Shown here in pieces: positions 33,310-42,725 of a stretch of 64,000 nt of DNA. The translations under genes were made by a program, and so were the position numbers. Source of the DNA: Microbacterium sp. Yaish 1. GTDB taxonomy: Bacteria > Actinomycetota > Actinomycetes > Actinomycetales > Microbacteriaceae. The number at the start of each line of letters is the position of its first letter. Position 1 is the stretch's first letter. The stretch covers positions 186,001 to 250,000 of the forward strand of contig NZ_NPMR01000001.1 of assembly GCF_002245215.1 (NCBI RefSeq), read 5' to 3'. The notes beneath the pieces are model-generated. The model made no database searches, was not told the DNA's origin, and saw only the letters and a program-made list of their open reading frames with translations.

Positions 33310-34925
33310 GCGCAGACCACGTGAAGGACGGCACGACCGGGGCCGATGATTCATTCGACGAGCTCATCGGCGACCCCGCTTCGCCGTCGGAATCCGCCGA
33401 CAGCCCGGATGCCGCGGCATCCGGTGCCCCCGCACCGGCTGCCGGCAGCCGGCTCGCGGTGTGGCGATCGGTCGTCTCACGCAACCGCGTGCTCTGGATC
33501 TCCGCGGCGGTCGCCGTCGTCGCGCTCGTCGGGGGGCTGCTCGTCGGCCGGTTCGTCATGGCGCCCGCCTCGGCGGCGGCCGACGACGCTCCGGCCCCCG
33601 GTCTCGTCACCGTGCCGGTGGAGTTCGGCCCCCTCAGCAACGACGTCACCATCCGTGGCGAGGTGGGGTTCGCCGACCCCGTCGAGGTGAAGATCGACAC
33701 GTCCGCGATCTCGGGGCCGGCGGTCGTCACCGGCCAGGTTCCGGCACTCGGAGCCGAGCTGACTCAGCTCTCGGTCGCGCTCGAGGTGGCGGGGCGTCCC
33801 GTCATCGTGCTTCCCGGCGAGCTCCCGGCGTACCGCACCCTGCGATTCGGCGTGGCGGGCCCCGACGTCGTGCAGTTCAAGGAGGCCATGCGCGCCGTCG
33901 GCATCGACGCCGGCGACCCGGGCAACGACGTCTTCGACGAGCAGGCCGCCACCGCGGTCACCGCGCTGTATGCGGCGGTCGGCTACACCGGCCCCGAGTC
34001 GGAGGACGACGGCGAGAGCGCGGTGCGTTCGGCGCAGGAGGGCGTTCGATCCGCCGAGCAGGCGCTGTCTGCGGCGCGCGCGGCGCTCGGCGCAGCGGGA
34101 CGAGACGGCAACGCCATCGCGCGCGCCGACCTCGAGGTCGCGAACGCGCGCGCGGTTCTGCAGGGGGCGCGCGACAACGGCGCCTCGTGGGACGAGATCG
34201 TCGCGGCCCAGAACCAGGTCGCGACCGCTGAGCTCGCACGCGAGCAGCTGAACGCCGCGCCCGACACGAGCAGCGAGCGCGCTGCGGTCGACGCCGCGGC
34301 GAGCCAGCTCTCGCAGGCGCAGGACGACCTCGCGCGCGCCCGCCAGCAGGCCCTGCCCGCCCTCCCCGCCGGTGAAGTGCTCTATCTGACCGAGCTGCCC
34401 CGCCGCGTCGACGCGGTGACGGCCGAGCGCGGCAGCATCCTCTCCGGCGCGGCGATGACCGTGTCGGGGGCGACGGTGGCGTTGACCGGCTCAGCGGCGG
34501 AGGCGGACGCCAAGCTGGTCGCGGTCGGCTCGACCGCAAGCTTCGCCTTGCCCGACGGGGCCGAGCACGCCGCCACCGTCACCGCGGTGGAGCCGGGCAC
34601 GGGCGGCGAGAGCCGGTGGAAGGTGAGTCTCGAGCCGGCAGAGCTGACACCCGAGCAGATCTCGCAGCTTCAGGGCACGAACGTGCGAGTCACGATCGCC
34701 GTCGGAGCGACGGCGGGCGACGTGCTGAGCGTTCCTGCGGCGGCGCTGACGGCGGGCCCGGGCGGCGAGACGCGCGTCGAGGTCGTCGACGGCGACCCGC
34801 GCGACCCCGATGCCCGCACCCGGCTGGTCGTCGTCGAGACCGGGCTGTCGGCCGGTGGCGCCGTCGAGGTGCGTGCCACCGAGGGCGAGCTGGCAGAGGA
34901 CGATCTCGTCGTGGTCGGGCGATGA
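33306..34925 (+). CDS. HlyD/MacA-like adaptor with peptidoglycan-binding-like insert
   Basis: The protein has 539 residues. A disordered cytoplasmic N-terminus is followed by one membrane helix (about 63-85). The outer part has a split lipoyl/barrel domain (TVPVEFGPLSNDVTIRGEV) and a PG-binding-like repeat around RFGVAGPDVVQFKEAMRAVG. A long Ala/Gln-rich coiled coil (about 235-355) comes next, and then barrel strands. This matches the adaptor of Gram-positive MacAB-like exporters. It overlaps both neighbours by 4 bp. Confidence 0.85.
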   Translation: MSADHVKDGTTGADDSFDELIGDPASPSESADSPDAAASGAPAPAAGSRLAVWRSVVSRNRVLWISAAVAVVALVGGLLVGRFVMAPASAAADDAPAPGLVTVPVEFGPLSNDVTIRGEVGFADPVEVKIDTSAISGPAVVTGQVPALGAELTQLSVALEVAGRPVIVLPGELPAYRTLRFGVAGPDVVQFKEAMRAVGIDAGDPGNDVFDEQAATAVTALYAAVGYTGPESEDDGESAVRSAQEGVRSAEQALSAARAALGAAGRDGNAIARADLEVANARAVLQGARDNGASWDEIVAAQNQVATAELAREQLNAAPDTSSERAAVDAAASQLSQAQDDLARARQQALPALPAGEVLYLTELPRRVDAVTAERGSILSGAAMTVSGATVALTGSAAEADAKLVAVGSTASFALPDGAEHAATVTAVEPGTGGESRWKVSLEPAELTPEQISQLQGTNVRVTIAVGATAGDVLSVPAAALTAGPGGETRVEVVDGDPRDPDARTRLVVVETGLSAGGAVEVRATEGELAEDDLVVVGR

Positions 34926-35674
34926 CGGACGCGCCAGTCCTCACCTCGGACCGCTCGACGGCGCCGGACGAGACCGCCGGCGTCATCCGATCGGATGAAA
35001 AACCGCCGGTGATCGAGCTGCGTGACGTGACGAGATCCTTTCCCGGACCTCCCGAGGTGCAGGCCCTGAAGGGGATCAACCTGACGGTCTCCGACGGCGA
35101 GTACGTGTCGATCGTCGGCCCGAGCGGGTCGGGCAAGTCGACGATGCTCAACATCCTGGGGCTGCTCGATCGGCCGACCGTGGGCGAGTACCGCCTCGCG
35201 GGTGAGCTGACGGGCGGCTACACCGAGGACGAGCGGGCGGCCGTGCGCGCTCGGCGGCTCGGCTTCGTGTTCCAGGCTTTCCATCTGATGCCGCGGCGGA
35301 CCGTGCTCGAGAACGTCATGCTGCCGATGCTCTACAGCGGAACCCCGCGCGCGGAGCGCACCGAACGGGCACGCGCCGCGCTCGAGCGCGTCGGTCTCGG
35401 GCACCGCGTCGACTTTCGCCCCGGGCTCCTGTCGGGCGGCGAGCGCCAGCGCGTGGCGGTGGCGCGTGCCGTCGTCACGCAGCCGCGGGTGATCCTCGCC
35501 GACGAGCCGACCGGCAACCTCGACCAGACCACGACGGCAGACATCATGGCACTGTTCGAAGAGCTGAACGCGGGCGGGCTGACGTTCGTCGTGATCACTC
35601 ACGACCAGGGCGTGGCCGACCGTGCGGCGCGACGTATCCGCATCGCAGACGGCCGGATGAGCGAGCTGAGCTGA
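34922..35674 (+). CDS. MacB/LolD-type ABC transporter ATPase
   Basis: The protein has 250 residues. Walker A is GPSGSGKST (residues 66-74), the Q-loop lies in RRLGFVFQAFHLMPRRTV, the signature is LLSGGERQRVAVARAV and Walker B ILADEPTGNLD. FQAFHLM and EPTGNLD are typical of the MacB/LolD/FtsE branch. It pairs with the FtsX-like permease that starts at its stop codon (1-bp overlap). Confidence 0.95.
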   Translation: MTDAPVLTSDRSTAPDETAGVIRSDEKPPVIELRDVTRSFPGPPEVQALKGINLTVSDGEYVSIVGPSGSGKSTMLNILGLLDRPTVGEYRLAGELTGGYTEDERAAVRARRLGFVFQAFHLMPRRTVLENVMLPMLYSGTPRAERTERARAALERVGLGHRVDFRPGLLSGGERQRVAVARAVVTQPRVILADEPTGNLDQTTTADIMALFEELNAGGLTFVVITHDQGVADRAARRIRIADGRMSELS

Positions 35675-36993
35675 TGTCGGGATTCTGGAACAAGATCCGG
35701 GCGCGGCGGTCTCGCCGCCCGTCTGATGCCGCGGCCACGACGACCGCGGTCGCCGAGGCGCGCCAGGTTCCGCGAGCCGACCGGTTCGGCTTCGGCGACC
35801 TCGTGCTCGAGGCGACGACCGACATCGGCTCACGCCCCGGCCGCCTCGTGATGACCGTCATGGGAACAGTGCTCGGCATCGGCGCGCTCGTGGCGACCGT
35901 CGGCTTCGCGCAGACAGCCGCCGGGCAGATCGCCCGCCAGTTCGACGCGGCTGCTGCGACGCACCTGAGCATCGGCCCGGCCGAAGCGCAGGCTCGGGGC
36001 GGACAGCGCGTCGCCACGGCGTCGCTGCCGTGGGACGCGCCGGCGCGACTCGAGAACCTCGCGGGCGTCGAGTCCGCCGCGGTCCTGGCCCCCGTCACGC
36101 TCCGCGAGAACTCGATCACCGCGGTGCCCATCAACGATCCCTCCATCGCGGCCGCCGCTCCCCCGGCGCTCTTCGCCGCGTCGGGCGAGATCCTCGACAC
36201 CCTGGGCGGGCACATCGTCACGGGCAGGTCGTTCGACGAGGGGCACGACATGCGCGGCGACCGCGTGGCGATGCTCGGCGCCCGCGCAGCGGAGCGTCTC
36301 GCGATCAACCGTGTCGACACGCAGCCGTCGGTGTTCATCGGCGGGGTGGCCTACGCCGTCGTCGGAATCTTCGACGAGCTCGACCGCCGCGCCGAGGTCG
36401 TCGATGCCGTCGTGATCCCCACGGGTGCCGCGCGGCAGGACTTCCAGCTCGCCTCGCCCGGCGACGCGATCGCGCGCATCGTGGTCGGGACCGGTCCGCA
36501 GCTGCGCGAGCAGGCGCCGCTGGCGCTCGCCCCCGACGCTGTCGACACGCTCGAGGTCAGCGCACCTCAGGGGCGCTCCGATCTCGCCCGCGACGTGCAG
36601 GGAGATGTCAACGTCGTCTTCCTCATCCTCGGCGTGATCGTCCTGCTGGCGGGAGGGCTCGGGATCGCGAACGTCACGACCCTGTCGGTTCTCGAGCGCA
36701 CCGGCGAGATCGGCCTCCGTCGCGCGCTCGGGTCCACCGGGAGGCAGATCGCCGGCCAGTTCGTCGTCGAGTCGATCGTCATCGGATTGCTCGGCGGCCT
36801 GATCGGGTCGGCCCTCGGCGTGTTCGCCGTGCTGGGTGTCTCGATCGTGCAGCAGTGGTCACCGGTGCTCGATCCCTGGGTGGCTCTCGGGGGCACGGTG
36901 CTCGGAGCGGTCATCGGGCTCGCGGCCGGCGGCATCCCGGCTCGACGCGCCTCGCGTATCGAACCGGTCGTGGCTCTGCGCGGCAATGCCTGA
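35674..36993 (+). CDS. MacB-like (FtsX-type) ABC permease
   Basis: The protein has 439 residues. The first helix lies near residues 57-80 after a cytoplasmic arm. A large MacB periplasmic-core domain follows (about 85-300), and then three helices of the FtsX domain (about 315-425) with TTLSVLERTGEIGLRRALGS, the coupling-helix signature. It forms the membrane part of a mechanotransmission exporter with the ATPase and adaptor. Exported substrates of such systems include antibiotics, peptides and lipids. None is evident here. Confidence 0.93.
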   Translation: MSGFWNKIRARRSRRPSDAAATTTAVAEARQVPRADRFGFGDLVLEATTDIGSRPGRLVMTVMGTVLGIGALVATVGFAQTAAGQIARQFDAAAATHLSIGPAEAQARGGQRVATASLPWDAPARLENLAGVESAAVLAPVTLRENSITAVPINDPSIAAAAPPALFAASGEILDTLGGHIVTGRSFDEGHDMRGDRVAMLGARAAERLAINRVDTQPSVFIGGVAYAVVGIFDELDRRAEVVDAVVIPTGAARQDFQLASPGDAIARIVVGTGPQLREQAPLALAPDAVDTLEVSAPQGRSDLARDVQGDVNVVFLILGVIVLLAGGLGIANVTTLSVLERTGEIGLRRALGSTGRQIAGQFVVESIVIGLLGGLIGSALGVFAVLGVSIVQQWSPVLDPWVALGGTVLGAVIGLAAGGIPARRASRIEPVVALRGNA

Positions 36994-37102
36994 TCGCTCT
37001 CGCACATAGCGCGGACGGGGCGCGAGCGCCAGTCCTCTCCGCGGCGGATCGTGCGGGTCTACCGTTACTCGCGGTGGGGACGGGCGAGGACGAGGACGCG
37101 GG

Positions 37103-38701
37103 ATGATCGACGGTGTCGCGAACGATGATGCCGTGCTGCCGGGCGCCCTCCTCGCGGGCCGGTATCGGGTGGTCGAGCCGATCGGGTCAGGCGGAATGGC
37201 GAGGGTGTTCCTGGCTCGCGACGAAGCCCTCGGCCGTCCGGTCGCGGTCAAAGTCCTGCGGCCCGAGCTGACCGACAGCGCCGCGTCGGACCGGGCGGCG
37301 ATCGAGACACGGCTGCTCGCCTCCCTCAACCACCCCGGCCTGGTCACGCTGTTCGACGCGCACCTGAACGACGAGCCGCGATTCCTCGTCATGGAGCACG
37401 TCGTCGGGATGACGCTGTCGCAGCGCATCGCGGCGGGCGTCCTCGACGACGGCGAGCTGACCGCGCTCGGCTCTCAGCTCGCCGATGCGCTCCATGTGGT
37501 CCACGACGCCGGGATCGTGCATCGCGACGTGAAGCCGTCGAATATCCTCCTCGCCCGGTCGACGGTGCCCGGGGTCCCCCTGCGCGCGAAGCTCGCCGAC
37601 TTCGGCATCGCGCACCTGCTCGACAGCGAGCGCGTCACCTCTCCGAGCCTGCTGATCGGCACGGCCGCCTACATCGCCCCGGAGCTGCTGCACGGGGCGG
37701 ATCCGGCACCGCCCTCCGACATCTACGCTCTCGGGCTGGTGCTGGTCGAAGCGGCGACGGGCGAGCGTGCGTTCGCCGGGTCGGACGGAAATCGCGGGCA
37801 GCTGCTCGCGCGGCTCTCGCGAGACCCCGACTTGCCCATGCTCCTCGACGTCCGCTGGCGCGATCTGCTGTGCGCGATGACGTCGCGGCGGCCGGAGGAC
37901 CGCCCGACCGCCCTCGAGGTGATGTCGATCTTGAGCCGACGCGCACCCGGTGCGCCCGCCGGTGCAACGCTGGCTCCTGCCGCCGCGGCGGAAGTGAGCG
38001 GGCGCGAGGCTCGGGCCGCATCCCGAGCCTCTCAGGCCGATGTCGCGACCGCGACGTGGCCCGTCACCGGCTCGAGGGCGGTCGATGCGACGGCCCTCGA
38101 CGCGCCGGTCGCGGCGTCCACCGCTCTGCGGGCACGCGACGCGAGTGTGGAATCGGGGACCGAGCCGATGTTCGTGGCTCGGAGCATCCCTGCCGCTGCG
38201 GCGCTGGCGCCCGAGCGCCGGACCCGCGCGCGTCGTCGCCGACGTCGGCGGACGGCGATCACCGTCGGCGCCGTCTCGATCGGAGCGATCGGGGTGGTGC
38301 TCGCCGCGCACCTGATGCTGGTTCCGCCGCCCACGCCTCCGACGACGGACGTGCCCGTGCCCGCTGTGGTCGAGACCCCCGCAGGCAGCCCGACAGAAGA
38401 CACCGGCGGCGTCGAGTCACCGCCGGGCGAGGTGACGACGGCGACCGAGACGGTCATCTCGCCGGGCACGGGCGACGTCGCCGACACCACGCCGCCCGCC
38501 GCCGATACGACGCCGCCCGAGACCATCCCGGCCGAGACCGTGCCCGTCGCGGTGACGACGGTCGACCCTCCCGCGGGCCCCGCCGAGAACAACGGCTCGG
38601 CCCCGGGCTCCAACAGTGGCAACGGGAACGGGCCGGGTTCGAACAGCGGCAACGCACCCTCGTCGCCGCGCTCGGGCAAGCCGGAGAAGCCCGGCGGCTG
38701 A
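37103..38701 (+). CDS. PknB-like membrane Ser/Thr protein kinase
   Basis: The kinase domain (about residues 20-285) has GSGGMARVF (P-loop 28-36), Lys50 in VAVKVL, catalytic Asp142 in HRDVKPSN, DFG at 166-168 and APE in YIAPELL. A linker rich in Ala/Arg leads to one membrane helix (about 393-413). The outer tail of about 120 residues is Pro/Thr-rich and ends in Asn/Gly/Ser repeats, with no PASTA domains. The tail may sense or stick to the wall. The gene is 109 bp after the ABC exporter operon, whose parts could be substrates. Confidence 0.93.
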   Translation: MIDGVANDDAVLPGALLAGRYRVVEPIGSGGMARVFLARDEALGRPVAVKVLRPELTDSAASDRAAIETRLLASLNHPGLVTLFDAHLNDEPRFLVMEHVVGMTLSQRIAAGVLDDGELTALGSQLADALHVVHDAGIVHRDVKPSNILLARSTVPGVPLRAKLADFGIAHLLDSERVTSPSLLIGTAAYIAPELLHGADPAPPSDIYALGLVLVEAATGERAFAGSDGNRGQLLARLSRDPDLPMLLDVRWRDLLCAMTSRRPEDRPTALEVMSILSRRAPGAPAGATLAPAAAAEVSGREARAASRASQADVATATWPVTGSRAVDATALDAPVAASTALRARDASVESGTEPMFVARSIPAAAALAPERRTRARRRRRRRTAITVGAVSIGAIGVVLAAHLMLVPPPTPPTTDVPVPAVVETPAGSPTEDTGGVESPPGEVTTATETVISPGTGDVADTTPPAADTTPPETIPAETVPVAVTTVDPPAGPAENNGSAPGSNSGNGNGPGSNSGNAPSSPRSGKPEKPGG

Positions 38702-38705
38702 GGCT

Positions 38706-39290
38706 TCAGCGACCGGCGCCGACAGCCAGCTCGGCTCCTGCATGCGCCAGCTCGGCGAGCGCGGCCGCGCTGGACTCCTCGGCGACGCCGGCCACGAGGT
38801 CGGTGAGGATCCGCACGCGACGGCCGTGAGCGATCGCGTCGAGCGCCGATGCGCGCACGCAGTAGTCGGTGGCGATGCCGACGATGTCGACATCGACGAC
38901 GCCGTGACGGGTCAACAGGTCGGCGACGACATCCCCCTCCTCGGTCGTCCCTTCGAAGAGCGAGTATGCGGGCACGCCCTGCCCCTTCTTGACGTGGTGG
39001 GTCACGGCAGAGACGTCGAGCTCGGGGTCGTACTCGGCGCCCGCCGTCTCGGCGACGCAGTGCACCGGCCACGTGTCGACGTAGTCGGGCTCGCCGTCGG
39101 CGAAGTGGCCGCCGTTGTCATGATCGCCGTGATGCCAGTCGCGCGAGGCGACGATGATCTCGTAGTCGCCGGCGTGCTCGCGGAGGTGACGCGTGATCGC
39201 AGCAGCGACCGCGTCACCCCCGGTCACACCGAGCGCTCCGCCCTCGGTGAAGTCGTTCTGGACATCGACGATGAACAGGGCACGGGTCAT
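38706..39290 (-). CDS. pncA: Nicotinamidase
   Basis: Isochorismatase-fold amidase of 194 residues. The catalytic triad is Asp9 in FIVDVQNDF, Lys101/102 in HHVKKGQG and Cys144 in IATDYCVRASALDA. The metal ligands are in SRDWHHGDH, and WPVHCV is typical of PncA. It converts nicotinamide to nicotinate for NAD salvage and in mycobacteria activates pyrazinamide. I start it at the ATG at 39290, overlapping the MMPL stop by 4 bp. It ends 4 bp from the convergent kinase stop. Confidence 0.93.
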   Translation of the reverse strand: MTRALFIVDVQNDFTEGGALGVTGGDAVAAAITRHLREHAGDYEIIVASRDWHHGDHDNGGHFADGEPDYVDTWPVHCVAETAGAEYDPELDVSAVTHHVKKGQGVPAYSLFEGTTEEGDVVADLLTRHGVVDVDIVGIATDYCVRASALDAIAHGRRVRILTDLVAGVAEESSAAALAELAHAGAELAVGAGR

Positions 39291-41491
39291 GCGTCGAGGG
39301 TACGCCGCGTGTCCTCGCGCTGCACGTCCCGCTCGCGTCGCCACTGCTTCGACGGCCACCAGATGGCGGGGCCGATGTCGTGAGCGAGCGCCGGCACGAG
39401 GAGCGAGCGCACGACGAAGGTGTCGAGCAGCACCCCGAAGGCCACGATGAAGGCGATCTGCGCGAGGAACAGGATCGGGATGACGCCGAGGGCGGCGAAC
39501 GTCGCGGCGAGCACGAGCCCCGCCGAGGTGATGACGCCTCCTGTTGCCACGAGGCCCCGGGCGATGCCCCGCCGGGTGCCGTGCGCGAGCGTCTCCTCGC
39601 GCACGCGCGACATGAGGAAGATGTTGTAGTCGACACCGAGCGCCACGAGGAACACGAAGCCGTACAGCGGAACGGCGGGATCACCCCCGGGGAAGTCGAA
39701 CACGTGGTTGAACACGAGAGCGCTCACGCCCAGCGCCGTGCCGAACGACAGGATCGTGCTCAGGATCAGCAGCACCGGAGCGAGGATCGAGCGCAGCAGC
39801 AGCATCAGGATGAGCAGGATCACGACCAGGATGACCGGGATGATGACGGTCCGGTCGCGGATCGAGGTGTCGTTGGTGTCGACGTCGGTCGCGGTCGTCC
39901 CACCCACGAGCACCTCGGGGACCTCGTCGGCGAAGGTGGCCCGCAGATCGCGCACGGTCTGCTCGGCCTCGATCGAGTCGGCCGGGTCGGCCAGCGTCAC
40001 CGACAGCAGCACGTCGCCCTCCGACACCGTCGGCTCGGGTGCCGGTGCGCCCGGCGGCCCGGCGGCGGCGAAGACCGGCTCGCCGTCCTCGAGCGCCACC
40101 GAGACCTGCCCCGTGGGCGAATCCGCTGCGACGGCGGCGACCGAAGAGATGCCGGGATTCGCGTCGAGCACGGCGAGCGCGTCGGCGAGACGGTCCTGCG
40201 GAACGATGACGGACGCCGGGCTGCCCGAGCCCGCGGGGAAGTGCTCGGCGAGAGCCGCCTGGCCGTCGCGCGCCTCCGAGGCGCCCAGCACGAGGTCGCT
40301 CGAGGGCACGCCGTTCGCGTTGAGCTGCAGGACGCCAGCAGCGCCGACGAGGAGCACGACCGTGCTGGCGATCCAGACCGTCCGGGCGCGGCGTGCGACG
40401 AAGCGCGCTTGGCGCGGCCACAGGCCCCGGACCGGTTCGCGCGGATCGTCGGGAAGGTCGATCGCGCCGGTGCGCGGGATGAACGGCCAGAAGGCGGCCC
40501 GCCCGAACAGCGCCAGGAGTGCCGGCAGGAAGGTCAGCGCCGAGAGCATCGAGAACGCTATGCCGATGGAGGCGATGGGCCCGAGCGCCTTGTTGCTCGC
40601 GAGGTCGCTCAGCAGAAGGCAGAGCAGGCCCGCGATCACGGTGCCGCCCGAGGCGAGGATCGGCTCGACAGCGCCCTTCCAGGCACGGAGCGTCGCGTCC
40701 CAGCGGGATGCGCCCGCCCCGATCGCCTCGCGGTAACGAGCCGTGTAGAGCAGGGCGTAGTCGGTCGCCGCGCCGATCACCAGGATGAAGAGGATGCCTT
40801 GAACCTGCCCGTTGAGCACGACGACGTCGGCCTTCGCGAGCCACCAGACCGTCAGCAGCGCGACGCACAGCGCGAACACCGAGGTGAGCAGGACCAGGAT
40901 CGGCAGCAACGGCGAGCGGTAGACCACGACCAGGATGACGAACACGGCCGCGAGCGCGACGATCAGGAGCAGTCCGTCGATGCCGAGGAAGCCCTCCGCG
41001 AGATCGGCCGTGAAGCCGGCCGGGCCGGTGACCCACGCCTCGACACCCGCGGGCAGGTCCTGCTGGACGAGCGCACGGATCTCTTCGACGATGTCGCGCA
41101 CCTCCCCCGATGCGTCGATGGGCACGAAGATCTGTACGGCGAGACCGTCTTCGGACGGGATGGGCGGCGACACCTCGCCGACCCCCTCGAGGTCGCCGAT
41201 CGCGGTCACGAGCTCGCCGAGTGCGGCGAGCTGTGTCTCGTCGAGCGGATCGGAGGCCGCGGCCACCACGACCGCCGGGATCTCATCGCCGCCGGTGAAG
41301 TCGGTCAGCCGCTCGCTGACCTTCGTCGCGTCGGCGCTGGCGGGAAGGAACGAGGACTGATCGTTCGTCGCCACCTCGCTGACGCGACCGAAGTACGGTC
41401 CGCCCACCGACCCGCCGACGAGCCAGACGAGCACGAGCAGGGCGGGGATGCCGATGCGCAGCCAGCGCGGGACATTTCGTTCGCTCTTCAC
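39287..41491 (-). CDS. MMPL/RND-family transporter
   Basis: The protein has 734 residues and 12 membrane helices in two repeats, each with a large outside domain after its first helix. The proton-relay region GAATDYALLYTARYREAIGAG in the first half matches the corresponding LGVDYNIFLMSRVREET in the second. These are hallmark MMPL motifs. In Actinobacteria such proteins export lipids or drugs. It starts with GTG just below an AT-rich dyad and is coupled to pncA. Confidence 0.93.
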   Translation of the reverse strand: MKSERNVPRWLRIGIPALLVLVWLVGGSVGGPYFGRVSEVATNDQSSFLPASADATKVSERLTDFTGGDEIPAVVVAAASDPLDETQLAALGELVTAIGDLEGVGEVSPPIPSEDGLAVQIFVPIDASGEVRDIVEEIRALVQQDLPAGVEAWVTGPAGFTADLAEGFLGIDGLLLIVALAAVFVILVVVYRSPLLPILVLLTSVFALCVALLTVWWLAKADVVVLNGQVQGILFILVIGAATDYALLYTARYREAIGAGASRWDATLRAWKGAVEPILASGGTVIAGLLCLLLSDLASNKALGPIASIGIAFSMLSALTFLPALLALFGRAAFWPFIPRTGAIDLPDDPREPVRGLWPRQARFVARRARTVWIASTVVLLVGAAGVLQLNANGVPSSDLVLGASEARDGQAALAEHFPAGSGSPASVIVPQDRLADALAVLDANPGISSVAAVAADSPTGQVSVALEDGEPVFAAAGPPGAPAPEPTVSEGDVLLSVTLADPADSIEAEQTVRDLRATFADEVPEVLVGGTTATDVDTNDTSIRDRTVIIPVILVVILLILMLLLRSILAPVLLILSTILSFGTALGVSALVFNHVFDFPGGDPAVPLYGFVFLVALGVDYNIFLMSRVREETLAHGTRRGIARGLVATGGVITSAGLVLAATFAALGVIPILFLAQIAFIVAFGVLLDTFVVRSLLVPALAHDIGPAIWWPSKQWRRERDVQREDTRRTLDA

Positions 41492-41496
41492 GTAGG

Positions 41497-41511
41497 TAGC
41501 TTATCTAGCTA
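41497..41511. promoter_or_regulatory. Candidate operator/promoter of the MMPL gene
   Basis: TAGCT and AGCTA form an inverted repeat around TATCT inside an AT-rich island 6 bp before the GTG start. The short distance suggests the dyad covers the -10 region or transcription start. Which regulator binds is unknown; the TetR at 42019 is a candidate. Confidence 0.45.
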
Positions 41512-41553
41512 TATTCGGATGCGCCAGTCCCCGGCCACCGCTCGCGGCCCCCC

Positions 41554-41991
41554 TCAGCCGCGGGCGAAGAGGACGATCCAGGATGCGACGAGCGCGACGA
41601 CGCCCACCGCGAGGAATCCCGACGACAGGCCGACCAGCAGGCGATGCGCGGGCGGTCGCCGGGTCAACCGCATCCTCCCCCGCCATCCGTGTCGATACCA
41701 GATGTCTGCCCGGTCGCGGCCCGCGAGGAGCGTCACCGTGTGGTCGTCGACCCGCGCGCTGTTCGCTTCACCCTCGTCGTCGTACCAGCGCACCCAGGTG
41801 CCGTCGGGCTCGTGGTCCACGAGCCCATCTGCCCGAAGCCAGGTGCCGTCGGCGGCCCACAGCACGACGAGCGCGACCGCGAAGACGGCGGCGCCGCCGA
41901 ACCCCGCCCAGCTGAGGATCTCGAGCACCGCGTCGAGGGTCGTGTTCACGCGCACCGCCGACTCGGGACGCGGGTCGCTCGGGTCATGCAC
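41554..41991 (-). CDS. Two-helix membrane protein
   Basis: The protein has 145 residues. One membrane helix is at about 24-47 and another near 118-142. Between them is a soluble stretch with DGTWVRWYDDEGEANSARVD and IWYRHGWRGRMRLTRRPP, which looks like a small beta domain. No named family. It lies between the MMPL gene and its probable TetR regulator on the same strand. Confidence 0.65.
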   Translation of the reverse strand: MHDPSDPRPESAVRVNTTLDAVLEILSWAGFGGAAVFAVALVVLWAADGTWLRADGLVDHEPDGTWVRWYDDEGEANSARVDDHTVTLLAGRDRADIWYRHGWRGRMRLTRRPPAHRLLVGLSSGFLAVGVVALVASWIVLFARG

Positions 41992-42018
41992 TCAGTATGG
42001 TTCACGCCGGGCGCGGAC

Positions 42019-42621
42019 TCACGACGGACGCAGGAGCACCGCCAGCGAGGCGAGCGTTCGCTCGAGCTCGATCGAGGGCTCGAGGAGCCACTGGATCTGC
42101 AGACCATCGGATGCCGCGATGAGCAGGGCCGCCAGCTGCTCGGCCGGCACGTCGTCACGAACGGTTCCCGCGCGCTGCTCCGAACGCAGGCGCTCGGTCA
42201 GCTCGCCGCGGATGCGCTCGAACCGGGCCGTGAAGAACCGCTTGCCGTGCTCGCTCCCCGCCTCGAGCGCGCCGGCGACGAGGATCGAATACAGCTCGAC
42301 GAGACCCGGGACCTCGAGATTGTCGACCGCCGCGCGCGTCATCACGCCGACAGCCGTCTCGGGCGGAACCGGATTGCGCCGGCCGCGCTGCGTCTCAGCG
42401 TGCTCGTAGACCGCGACGAGCAGCTGCTCGCGCGACTCGAAGTAGTGCAGCAGCGCGGCGTGGGAGACCCCGATGGCCTCGGCGATGCGCCGCAGCGAGG
42501 TTCCCTGCAGGCCACGCTCCTGGAAGACCTCGATCGCGCGGTCGAGGATCTCCTGACGTCGCGCCACACCCTTGGCATAGGCGCCGGGGCGCCCCATCTT
42601 CGCGCGATCGTCGTTGCTCAC
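42019..42621 (-). CDS. TetR-family transcriptional regulator
   Basis: The protein has 200 residues from a GTG. The helix-turn-helix is at about 20-65 (EILDRAIEVFQERGLQGTSL, RRIAEAIGVSHAALLHYF). It lies divergent to a sugar isomerase/dehydrogenase pair with about 100 bp of AT-richer DNA between. It is also upstream of the MMPL gene on its own strand. Either set could be its target. The C-terminal domain with GLVELYSILVAGALEAGS resembles TetR_C_6-type regulators. Confidence 0.9.
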   Translation of the reverse strand: MSNDDRAKMGRPGAYAKGVARRQEILDRAIEVFQERGLQGTSLRRIAEAIGVSHAALLHYFESREQLLVAVYEHAETQRGRRNPVPPETAVGVMTRAAVDNLEVPGLVELYSILVAGALEAGSEHGKRFFTARFERIRGELTERLRSEQRAGTVRDDVPAEQLAALLIAASDGLQIQWLLEPSIELERTLASLAVLLRPS

Positions 42622-42725
42622 ACCGCGACTGTAACAAAAAACCTCCACCTGGATGTATTACGTGTTAGCGTGACGTCGTGCCACCACAGGCACCCCGCAC
42701 GATGACGTACGAAAGAAGGTCGACT

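Noticed and set aside
39380..42409. Thousand-codon open frame on the plus strand across the MMPL region
   Set aside because: High GC removes stops in this frame. The sequence is Arg/Asp/Glu/His low-complexity without domains and lies opposite clear MMPL, membrane-protein and TetR genes.
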